Assembly (NCBI RefSeq): GCF_019083995.1
Contig: NZ_JAHRCU010000004.1
Span: 62,001 to 126,000, forward strand
Reading direction: 5' to 3'
Source of the DNA: Roseococcus sp. SDR
Lineage (GTDB): Bacteria > Pseudomonadota > Alphaproteobacteria > Acetobacterales > Acetobacteraceae
Length of the DNA: 64,000 bases
Below the pieces are notes generated by a model. The model was not told the DNA's origin and made no database searches. It saw nothing but the letters and a program-made list of their open reading frames with translations. Below, one piece after another: positions 58,356 through 64,000 of this stretch. The position numbers and the translations under genes were made by a program. Every line of letters starts with the position of its first letter. The stretch's first letter is position 1.

Positions 58356-59150
58356 TCAGGCGCGCGCAACCACCGGGAAATCGGGTCCATCCAGCGGCGC
58401 ACCATCGGGCAGCGTCAGGTGGCGCATGGGAGGCGAGCCGCGGCCCTTGCGGTCGATGAAGACCGCATCCTGCCCGACCCAACGGGCGGAGAAGACACGG
58501 CGGCGGTTCTGCCGGCTGGTATTGGCAGGCGCGCCATGGACGGTGCGGAAGTTGAAGGCGACGGCATCGCCCGGCTCCATCGCCCAGCCGAGGATGCGGT
58601 AATCGGCGCGATGGGCGTCGATATCCGGCATCTCGATGGCGGTGTCGCCCTCATAGAGGTCCGTGCCGTCGAAGCGCTTGGGCTTGTGGTTCACACCCCA
58701 GAGATGGGAGCCCGCCACCGATTCCAGCGTGGTCTCGCGGCCCACCGGGTCGAGCGGGATCCAGAAGCTGACGCTCTGCTGCCCGCCCACGCAGTAGTAG
58801 GGGCTGTCCTGATGCCAGGGGGTGACGATGGAGGTCCCCGGTTCCTTCACCAGAACATGATCATGGAAGAAGCGCGCGACGGGCGAGGCCATGAGCTGCG
58901 CCGCGATGCCGGCCGCCGGGCTCTCGAAGACGAAGGCGCGGAATTCGGGGATGCGCTGCCAGTTGCAGAGATCCTGGAAGAACTTGGCTGAGCCATCCTT
59001 GGGCGTGTAGCTACGCTCGAGGGGGCTTGGGTCGGCCATCAGGGCGGCGATGCCGTCCGAAAGCGGCTTCACCCAATCGCGGAAGGCCCCGCGCAGGAGA
59101 ATGGCGCCGTCCTCGGCGTAGGATTGGATGTCGGCATCGCTGAGCTGCAT
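58356..59150 (-). CDS. Phytanoyl-CoA dioxygenase family protein
   Basis: A 264-residue Fe(II)/2-oxoglutarate oxygenase of the PhyH family. The iron triad is His113, Asp115 (TPWHQDSPYY) and His205 (TVHGAP), with Arg216 or Arg217 for 2-oxoglutarate. Family members hydroxylate phytanoyl-CoA, ectoine, phosphonates and other compounds; substrate unknown. It follows two tiny genes and lies upstream of the TakP-like TRAP genes, which could supply 2-oxo acids. Confidence 0.88.
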   Translation of the reverse strand: MQLSDADIQSYAEDGAILLRGAFRDWVKPLSDGIAALMADPSPLERSYTPKDGSAKFFQDLCNWQRIPEFRAFVFESPAAGIAAQLMASPVARFFHDHVLVKEPGTSIVTPWHQDSPYYCVGGQQSVSFWIPLDPVGRETTLESVAGSHLWGVNHKPKRFDGTDLYEGDTAIEMPDIDAHRADYRILGWAMEPGDAVAFNFRTVHGAPANTSRQNRRRVFSARWVGQDAVFIDRKGRGSPPMRHLTLPDGAPLDGPDFPVVARA

Positions 59151-59163
59151 GGCCCGCACGCTA

Positions 59164-59292
59164 TCAAGCGGCGCGCGGGCCCGGCAAGGGGCGCATCGCG
59201 GCACAGGAGCAGACCAGCGTGCCGTCCGGCAGGCGGTTCGGCATGGTGGGCTCGCCGCAATGGGGGCATTCGCGGATCGCTTCGCGGCTCAC
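59164..59292 (-). CDS. 42-residue zinc-ribbon-like microprotein
   Basis: A very small gene below usual ORF cut-offs. GTG 59292 to TGA 59164 encodes 42 residues with Cys9-x2-Cys12 and Cys28-x-Cys30 (ECPHCGEP, LVCSCA), a compact zinc-binding arrangement. The GTG overlaps the stop of the 60-residue gene upstream by four bases (GTGA), which supports translation. It ends 13 bases before the PhyH gene start. Function unknown; small zinc ribbons often bind nucleic acid or protein partners. Confidence 0.6.
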   Translation of the reverse strand: MSREAIRECPHCGEPTMPNRLPDGTLVCSCAAMRPLPGPRAA

Positions 59293-59471
59293 TGGCGCGC
59301 ACTCCGGTCGGGCAGCGGCCGCATGGCGCGGAGCTGCGCGGCGAGCGTCCCCTGCCCCGCATGCTCGGCCAGCAGCGCGGCTTCCTCCCGCGCGGCCTCG
59401 AAGCCGAGGCGGTAGCCCTCATAGGTGGCGCGGTCGAGGCTGCGGGCGATGGCCCTTGGGAGGCTTTCCAT
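59289..59471 (-). CDS. 60-residue helical microprotein
   Basis: ATG 59471 to TGA 59289, 60 residues, highly charged and helix-prone (SLDRATYEGYRLGFEAAREE then LLAEHAGQGTLAAQL). No family recognised. It is coupled to the zinc-ribbon microprotein by a GTGA overlap and lies first in a possible three-gene run with the PhyH gene. Its frame continues upstream to 59537 as an Arg-rich stretch that is less likely coding. Confidence 0.5.
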   Translation of the reverse strand: MESLPRAIARSLDRATYEGYRLGFEAAREEAALLAEHAGQGTLAAQLRAMRPLPDRSARQ

Positions 59472-59557
59472 GCACCTGATGTGCCGCCGCGGCTTTCGCT
59501 TGCAAGGGCGCGCGCGGCGGTTTCTGCTGCGCCGCAAAGACTTCGGGAGAGACGTTG

Positions 59558-60502
59558 ATGCTGCGCCGCACCTTGCTGGCCCTGCCGCTGGCCACCCCTG
59601 CCCTCGCGCAATCCCTGGGCGACCGCCCGGTCCGCCTCATCGTGCCCTACTCGGCAGGAGGGGTCGCGGACACGGTAGCGCGGATTCTCCAGCAGCGGGT
59701 TTCCGAGAATCTCGGGCTGCCCTTCATCGTCGAGAACCGGACCGGCGCCTCTGGCGCCATCGGCGCGGGCTTCGTGGCCCAAGCGCAGCCCGATGGCCAC
59801 ACGCTGCTGCTGGAGGGTGCCACCTCCATCACCGGGCCGCTCGCCAATCGCGGCCTGCCCTTCGATTATGCGGCCATGCCGCGCGTGGCGCAGATCACGG
59901 CCGCCCCCTATGTGCTGGGCATCCGCTCGGGCTTCCCGGGTGAGGATCTGCGCGCCTTCCTGGCCGAGGCAAAGCGGCGGCCGGGCGAGGTCACCTTCGG
60001 TACGCCGGGTATCGCGCATGTCGGGCATCTGATGGGGGAGCTGCTGCAGTCGCTCGCCGATGTGCGGCTGGAACACGTGCCCTTTCGTGGTGGCGCCGAT
60101 GCGGCGCGCGAGGTGGCGGGCGGGAGGATCGACGCCTGCATCATCAGCGAGAGCAGCTTCTCGCCCGTGCTGCGCGGGGAGCGCGGCCGCGTGATCGGCG
60201 TGACGGGGGCTGGACGGCGCCCCAACCTGCCCGGCGTGCCCGCGATCGGCGAGGTGGTGCCGGGCTATGAGCTTTCCACCTGGATGATGATCTTCGCGCC
60301 GCCTGGCACGCCCATGGCGCTGCGCCAGCGCCTGGCCCAGGCCTTCGCGGTGGCGCTCGCTGAAGCGCAGATCCGCGAGCGGATCGAGGCCAGCGGCAAT
60401 GACCCCGTGAGCGGCGGGCCTGAGGCGACGGAGGCGCTGTGGCAGGCCGAGCGTACGAAGCTGACGGCACTGATGCGGCGCGCCGGATTGGTGCAGGGAT
60501 AA
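59558..60502 (+). CDS. Bug/TctC-family tripartite tricarboxylate receptor
   Basis: A 314-residue periplasmic receptor of the Bug family. Signal peptide MLRRTLLALPLATPALAQ; mature PVRLIVPYSAGGVADTVARI is the family opening, with RTGASGAIGAGFVAQAQPDGHT and FGTPGIAHVGHLMGELL later. Ligands are usually small carboxylates or amides. ATG 59558 has GGGAGA seven bases upstream; TTG 59555 is an alternative. No TctA/TctB membrane genes are near, typical of the many solitary Bug genes in such genomes. Confidence 0.92.
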   Translation: MLRRTLLALPLATPALAQSLGDRPVRLIVPYSAGGVADTVARILQQRVSENLGLPFIVENRTGASGAIGAGFVAQAQPDGHTLLLEGATSITGPLANRGLPFDYAAMPRVAQITAAPYVLGIRSGFPGEDLRAFLAEAKRRPGEVTFGTPGIAHVGHLMGELLQSLADVRLEHVPFRGGADAAREVAGGRIDACIISESSFSPVLRGERGRVIGVTGAGRRPNLPGVPAIGEVVPGYELSTWMMIFAPPGTPMALRQRLAQAFAVALAEAQIRERIEASGNDPVSGGPEATEALWQAERTKLTALMRRAGLVQG

Positions 60503-60518
60503 AGCGCCTGGGGGTGGC

Positions 60519-60547
60519 TTGTGGCGCGGCGCGGGTTTCGCTAGAGA
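60519..60547 (+). promoter_or_regulatory. Possible tRNA-Val promoter
   Basis: TTGTGG (60519-60524), 17 bases, then TAGAGA (60542-60547), 41 bases before the tRNA. Both boxes are imperfect sigma-70-type matches with correct spacing. Confidence 0.35.
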
Positions 60548-60587
60548 CTGCGCCCACCGACGCCACGAGGATTTTGCCTCGGCAGGC

Positions 60588-60662
<75 letters not shown>

Positions 60663-60687
60663 TCCCCCTGAAGACACTCGTTTTTTC

Positions 60688-61500
60688 TTACGATCTCCGA
60701 GGCGAGCGGTTGAGGATGATGGCACCGGCCGCCCGCGCGGCCGCCTCGTTGCATCGCTCGGGGCCGACATGCGCGGCCAGCCGCGGCGCCTCACGCGCTA
60801 CATCCATGACCGAACCATGCTCGGGCACGCGGGTATGCGCCACGCAGACCGCGCCCTCGGCCGTCCAGCCGGCTTCGAAGAGGTAGGACGGGTCGTCGGC
60901 CGGTTCGTGCAGCCCGGCATCATCCCAGAAATCGATCGCCATGCCGTTGCGGGTCCAGCCGCGCTCCGGCGCGCCATAGGCGGCGCGGACCATGTTCACG
61001 CAAGCCGGGAAATAGGGGGCGAGCGAACGGCCATCGGGCGCCTGCGCCCAAGGGCGGTAGCCGAAGCGCAGGCACTTGCCGATGGCGCCGGCCGAGCAGG
61101 TGATGGCGAAGCCCTGCGGCTCATCCGGCTTGGGATAGGGGATGGCGCGGCTGCGGCCCTCGGGATCGGGCTGGCAATAGTCATGGCGGGCGCCATCGGC
61201 GCCGGCGAAGGTCAGGTGGAAGAGCCAGACATCCCCCGCATGCGGGCGGGTGTCGGCCTCGGCGGATTCGACGCGCAGGCTCAGCACCCGTCCGTTCTGC
61301 AGGATGCGCAGCTCAGCGCCCACGAGGTCGGCGCCGCGGAGGATGCGCCCATCGGCGAGCTCGGCGCGGAAATCGCCGCGCTCGACGCCGAGGCGGAGCA
61401 GCGCGTTGGGCGGCACCTGCTGCGCGCTCGCCTGAGTGGCCAGGCCGAGACACCCGGCAAGGGCGAACTGGACGAGGCGGCGGCGAAGGGAGTGGGCCAT
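60688..61500 (-). CDS. Secreted ADYC-like domain protein
   Basis: A 270-residue exported protein. Signal peptide with basic MAHSLRRR and cleavage near QASA/QQ (an LAGC lipobox at residues 14-17 is a less likely alternative). The region GKCLRFGYRPW, then FPACVNMVRAAYGAPERGW, resembles the ADYC domain known mainly from myxobacteria, with AAYG where others have ADYC. Further cysteines (HDYCQP, AITCSAG, AVCVAHT, ERCNEA) suggest disulfides. It follows the pentad-repeat gene with a strong hairpin between. Function of the domain is not known. Confidence 0.7.
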   Translation of the reverse strand: MAHSLRRRLVQFALAGCLGLATQASAQQVPPNALLRLGVERGDFRAELADGRILRGADLVGAELRILQNGRVLSLRVESAEADTRPHAGDVWLFHLTFAGADGARHDYCQPDPEGRSRAIPYPKPDEPQGFAITCSAGAIGKCLRFGYRPWAQAPDGRSLAPYFPACVNMVRAAYGAPERGWTRNGMAIDFWDDAGLHEPADDPSYLFEAGWTAEGAVCVAHTRVPEHGSVMDVAREAPRLAAHVGPERCNEAAARAAGAIILNRSPRRS

Positions 61501-61531
61501 GGCGCGGCTCCGGCAGGGCGGTGAGGGAGAA

Positions 61532-61556
61532 CCGCCCCCTCGGAAACGAGGGGCGG
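61532..61556 (-). other. Strong hairpin between repeat protein and ADYC-like genes
   Basis: CCCCTCG (61536-61542) and CGAGGGG (61547-61553) form a 7-bp stem with a 4-base loop, extended by CCG/CGG (61532-61534, 61554-61556) past a one-base bulge. It fills the middle of the 75-base spacer. Without a T-run it likely attenuates or protects the upstream message, favouring the small repeat protein over the ADYC-like one. Confidence 0.6.
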
Positions 61557-61575
61557 GCTCGGCGGTGGTGGGCGC

Positions 61576-61863
61576 TCAGTGGGCGATCGGCAGGGTGATG
61601 CCGAGCACCACCACACCCGGGTTGGTCGTCGCCTGGGCGCCGTTCAGCGTCAGCGCGTTGTCGGTGAGCGCGTTCTGCGTCAGCGCATTCGTGTCCAGCG
61701 CATTCGTGTCCAGCGCGTTCGTGTCCAGTGCGTTGCTGTCCAGCGCGTTCCAGGCGATCCCGTTCTCCATCAGCGCGTTGGCGGTCATCGCCGCCTGGGC
61801 GTTAGGGCTCTGGCCCGCGATCAAGGCGGCGATGGCGGCGGCGGCGAAAGCGATGCGGATCAT
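61576..61863 (-). CDS. Tiny secreted NALxx pentad-repeat protein
   Basis: A 95-residue predicted exported protein. Signal peptide MIRIAFAAAAIAALIAG... ending near NAQA/A. From Asn29 an uninterrupted period-5 array runs to Asn74 (N29, 34, 39, 44, 49, 54, 59, 64, 69, 74): NALME, NGIAW, NALDS, three NALDT, NALTQ, NALTD, NALTL, NG. The tail is VVVLGITLPIAH. The pattern differs from classic pentapeptide repeats (A(D/N)LxX) and recalls the NG-L repeats of myxobacterial secreted proteins. ATG 61863 has GAGAGGA eight bases upstream; that site is inside a perfect stem. An ADYC-like gene follows. Confidence 0.8.
   Translation of the reverse strand: MIRIAFAAAAIAALIAGQSPNAQAAMTANALMENGIAWNALDSNALDTNALDTNALDTNALTQNALTDNALTLNGAQATTNPGVVVLGITLPIAH
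61642..61779 (-). repeat. 15-bp tandem repeats encoding the NALxx array
   Basis: Units of 15 bp, best conserved from 61681 to about 61754 where GTCCAGCGCATTCGT-like copies follow each other. They encode the pentads of the secreted repeat protein; outer units have diverged at DNA level but keep Asn every fifth residue. Confidence 0.85.
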
Positions 61864-61869
61864 GTGGAC

Positions 61870-61917
61870 GTTCCTCTCAGGTTGGGTCACCAGGATCATC
61901 CCTGGCGTGAGAGGAAC
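61870..61917 (-). promoter_or_regulatory. Leader hairpin masking the Shine-Dalgarno of the repeat gene
   Basis: GTTCCTCTCA (61870-61879) is the exact reverse complement of TGAGAGGAAC (61908-61917 on the plus strand). In the minus-strand message the copy next to the ATG is the ribosome binding site (GAGAGGA, eight bases before 61863) and is fully paired with the upstream copy. Inside, CCAGG (61890-61894) and CCTGG (61901-61905) form a second stem. This looks like a cis-acting translational switch (thermosensor, attenuator or ligand/protein-controlled). Confidence 0.65.
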
Positions 61918-61983
61918 ATGCGCCACGCCTGTCGCCGCTTGATCGCGGCCAATGTCACGTCTGTCGCAACCGGCAGCGCGCGG

Positions 61984-63663
61984 TCAGCGCCGCGCGCGTT
62001 CGGCATGCTTGCCCATGGTGTTGTAGGGCGCATAGGGCGGGAATGCGCCGATCGCGGTCATGTCCACCTCGACCAGCGTGGGGCCATCCACCGCGAGCGC
62101 GCGCGCCACGACGGCGCCGAATTCCTCGGCTGCGCCGACGCGGAAATAGGGCAGGCCGGCCAGGGCCGCGAGCGGTTCCAGCGCCGGGCCCTGCAATTCG
62201 TCGCCGAAGCGCCTTCCATCCACCACCGCATCCTGGATGTGGCGGATCACGCCATAGCCGCGGTCATTCATCACGATGGTGCAAAGCCGCGCGCGCTCCT
62301 GCACGGCGGTCCAGAGCTCGGTGAGGTTCATCGCGAAGCCGCCATCGCCCACCATCGCGACCGTCTTGCGATCGCCCGCGCCCATTGCCGCGCCGATGCC
62401 GAGCGGCAGGCCAGGGCCGATGGCCGCACCCACCGGATGTACCGCATCGCGCGGGCCATAGACCTCGAAGATGCGGTTGCCCCAGGTGGAGTTGCTGATG
62501 GTGATGTCCCGCACCCAGAGTGCGTCGCGCGGCATCACGGCGCGGAGCTGCTTCGCGAAGCCGGCATAGGGGCCGAGCGTCGCCTCATATTCCTCGATGG
62601 CGAGCGCCTTGGTGCGCGCGACATCGGCGGCATAGCCGGGCTCCACCGCGATGCGGCCCTTGAGGCGCCGCGCCAGGCCCTGCGCCACCAGCTCCGCATC
62701 GCCCTGCAGGAAGTAGCGGTTGGGATAGGTGCGCCCATTCGCCGCCGCATCCACATCCACCTGGATGAGGTTGGCCGGCAGCTTCATGGAGAATTCCATC
62801 ATCTCATGCCCGCGCAGGCGCGAGCCGAGCACGAGCATGGCGTCCACGCTTTCGTAGAAGCCCAGGATGCGTGGTGCGCCATTGCCGTGCAGCGCGCCGA
62901 AGCTCATCGGGTGGTCCTCGGGGATGATGCCGCGCCCGTTCCAGGAGGAGACGGCGGCGAAGCCGAGGTCGAGCAGCGCCCGCGCCCCCTCGCCCGCCTC
63001 TCGCGCGCCATTGCCCAGCCAGATCATGGGCCGCTTCGCGCGGGCCAGGATCTCCGCCACCTCATCCAGCGCGGCCTCGCTTGGCGGCAGTGGCGGGGGC
63101 GGCGTCAGCGTCAGCGAGTCCAGCTCGCCCGGGCGCGGGATGACGGCGCGTTGCAGATCGATCGGGATCTCGACCGAGACCGGGCCGCGTGGCGGCGTCA
63201 TCGCCTCCTGCGCCGCGCGCAGCAGCACGCCCAGCGCCTCGCTCGCCGCCCGCACGCGATAGGCCGCCTTGCCGGAGGCGGCCAGGATCGCCGTCTGGCC
63301 CGGCACGTCATGCACCGTGCCCATGTCGCGATCCACGAATTTCGTCGCCGTCTGGCCGGTGATGTGCAGCACGGGCGAGCCCGCGAAACGCGCCTCCACC
63401 AGCCCGCCGATGCTGTTGGCCATGCCTGGCCCCGTGCTGGTGAAGAGCACGCCAAGGCCGCCTGTGACCCGCGCATAGGCGTCCGCCATATGGGCGCCGC
63501 CCATCTCGCCGCGGCACATGACGTAGCGGATGGCATTCCGCCGGCCGATCGCGTCCAGCATCGGGATGTTGTGGACGGAGACGATGCCGAAGACCGTGCT
63601 CACGCCGATGCGCGAGAGGAATTCGGCGACCAGGTCGCCCACGGTGTAAGGGGTTTGGGTCAT
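61984..63663 (-). CDS. ThDP-dependent acetolactate synthase-like enzyme
   Basis: A 559-residue thiamine diphosphate enzyme of the acetolactate synthase/benzoylformate decarboxylase superfamily. Order: Pyr domain with the cofactor-activating Glu53 (CRGEMGGAHMADAYAR), central domain (AKRPMIWLGNGA), PP domain with GDGGFAMNLTELWTAVQ and NDRGYGV, the Mg/ThDP motif. No small regulatory subunit gene follows, so a catabolic role (decarboxylase or lyase on a 2-oxo acid) is more likely than branched-chain amino acid synthesis. Same strand as the SMP-30-type gene upstream. Confidence 0.87.
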   Translation of the reverse strand: MTQTPYTVGDLVAEFLSRIGVSTVFGIVSVHNIPMLDAIGRRNAIRYVMCRGEMGGAHMADAYARVTGGLGVLFTSTGPGMANSIGGLVEARFAGSPVLHITGQTATKFVDRDMGTVHDVPGQTAILAASGKAAYRVRAASEALGVLLRAAQEAMTPPRGPVSVEIPIDLQRAVIPRPGELDSLTLTPPPPLPPSEAALDEVAEILARAKRPMIWLGNGAREAGEGARALLDLGFAAVSSWNGRGIIPEDHPMSFGALHGNGAPRILGFYESVDAMLVLGSRLRGHEMMEFSMKLPANLIQVDVDAAANGRTYPNRYFLQGDAELVAQGLARRLKGRIAVEPGYAADVARTKALAIEEYEATLGPYAGFAKQLRAVMPRDALWVRDITISNSTWGNRIFEVYGPRDAVHPVGAAIGPGLPLGIGAAMGAGDRKTVAMVGDGGFAMNLTELWTAVQERARLCTIVMNDRGYGVIRHIQDAVVDGRRFGDELQGPALEPLAALAGLPYFRVGAAEEFGAVVARALAVDGPTLVEVDMTAIGAFPPYAPYNTMGKHAERARR

Positions 63664-63728
63664 GGCGCTTCCTCAGGGTTCTTGGCGCGCATCGTGTCAC
63701 GATGCGCGCCAAGCGCCAGCCCCTCGGT

Positions 63729-64000
63729 TCAGACCGCGCCCTGGGTGTTCACATAGATCGAATAGAGCGACTTGCTCGCCGCCATGAAGAGACGGTTGCG
63801 GTGCCGCCCGCCGAAGGCGAGGTTGGCGCAGCGCTCCGGCAGGTCGATGAAGCCGATGGGCGCGCCGGCCGGATTGAACACCTTCACGCCATCCAGCCCC
63901 GGCGCCCCCATGCCCCAGCCGCACCAAAGGTTGCCCGCCACATCCACGCGGAAGCCATCGGGCGTCTCGCCTGCCTCGCAGCGCACCAGCACGCGCCGGT
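63729..64000 (-). CDS. SMP-30/gluconolactonase-family protein, C-terminal part
   Basis: An open frame entering from the right edge and ending at 63729, with about 90 residues visible. GFRVDVAGNLWCGWG, GVKVFNPAGAPIGFIDLP and CANLAFGGRHRNRLFMAAS are typical of the last blades of the six-bladed propeller in SMP-30/gluconolactonase/LRE proteins, which open sugar lactones. The start lies outside the window. It is 66 bases upstream of the ThDP enzyme gene on the same strand and may form an operon for sugar acid breakdown. Confidence 0.85.
   Translation of the reverse strand, partial: RRVLVRCEAGETPDGFRVDVAGNLWCGWGMGAPGLDGVKVFNPAGAPIGFIDLPERCANLAFGGRHRNRLFMAASKSLYSIYVNTQGAV

Noticed and set aside
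61642-61779. 15-bp repeats as a non-coding satellite or CRISPR-like array
   Set aside because: They keep reading frame and Asn periodicity within a signal-peptide-bearing gene.

Overview
The window is GC-rich (roughly 65-70% by eye), densely packed chromosomal DNA. Stop/start overlaps of 1-17 nt are common, and GTG and TTG starts are frequent. Gene content suggests an alphaproteobacterium, most likely an Acetobacteraceae of the Roseomonas type: an Rrf2-sufBCDSU-sufT-sufA operon, many ABC, TRAP and Bug-type solute receptors, form II molybdenum hydroxylases, NDP-forming acyl-CoA synthetase, ELM1-family and MsrQ proteins. The taxonomy is inferred from gene content only. No insertion sequence, phage gene, CRISPR array or rRNA was seen, and no gene-free stretch exceeds 300 bases.

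Layout: 0-6.6 kb, end of an unrecognised gene, then an eight-gene Fe-S cluster assembly operon. 6.6-13.2 kb, a TauE/SafE permease facing an acyl-CoA metabolism run (SDR, acyl-CoA dehydrogenase, fused NDP-forming acyl-CoA ligase, nitroreductase, Nudix). 13.2-16.7 kb, minus strand: MaoC-like hydratase, two EamA transporters, metallo-beta-lactamase-fold hydrolase. 16.8-19.4 kb, a coupled methyltransferase / polyprenyl-phosphate-type glycosyltransferase / small flippase trio and a Pat-like acetyltransferase. 19.4-28.3 kb, an orphan molybdenum hydroxylase large subunit, a 1198-residue AsmA/YhdP-like protein and divergent glnE. 28.3-34.4 kb, an M81 peptidase convergent with pyrE and an ABC importer operon that has no ATPase gene. 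34.4-39.5 kb, ELM1-family and MsrQ-like genes, a two-domain cold-shock protein with a repetitive RGG-like linker, FAD-dependent D-amino acid dehydrogenase, HpxZ/AtzH-like protein and small secreted proteins. 39.5-44 kb, LysE exporter and a complete three-subunit form II molybdenum hydroxylase. 44.3-54.9 kb, a peptide-type ABC cassette with four consecutive paralogous receptors. 55-60.5 kb, a TakP-like TRAP transporter, a PhyH dioxygenase with two tiny upstream genes, and a Bug receptor. 60.6-64 kb, tRNA-Val(GAC), an ADYC-like secreted protein, a tiny secreted pentad-repeat protein with a Shine-Dalgarno-masking leader hairpin, a TPP-dependent enzyme and a truncated SMP-30/gluconolactonase gene.

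Most genes serve nutrient capture (ABC, TRAP, Bug receptors with LysE/EamA/TauE permeases) and oxidation of organic acids and acyl-CoAs. The Suf operon supplies Fe-S clusters that the molybdenum hydroxylase needs. The most novel-looking element is the two-gene secreted module at 60.7-61.9 kb: a period-5 NALxx repeat protein whose ribosome binding site lies in a perfect 10-bp stem, a second strong hairpin, then an ADYC-like protein. The four-fold receptor array and the repeat-linked double cold-shock protein are the next most unusual.
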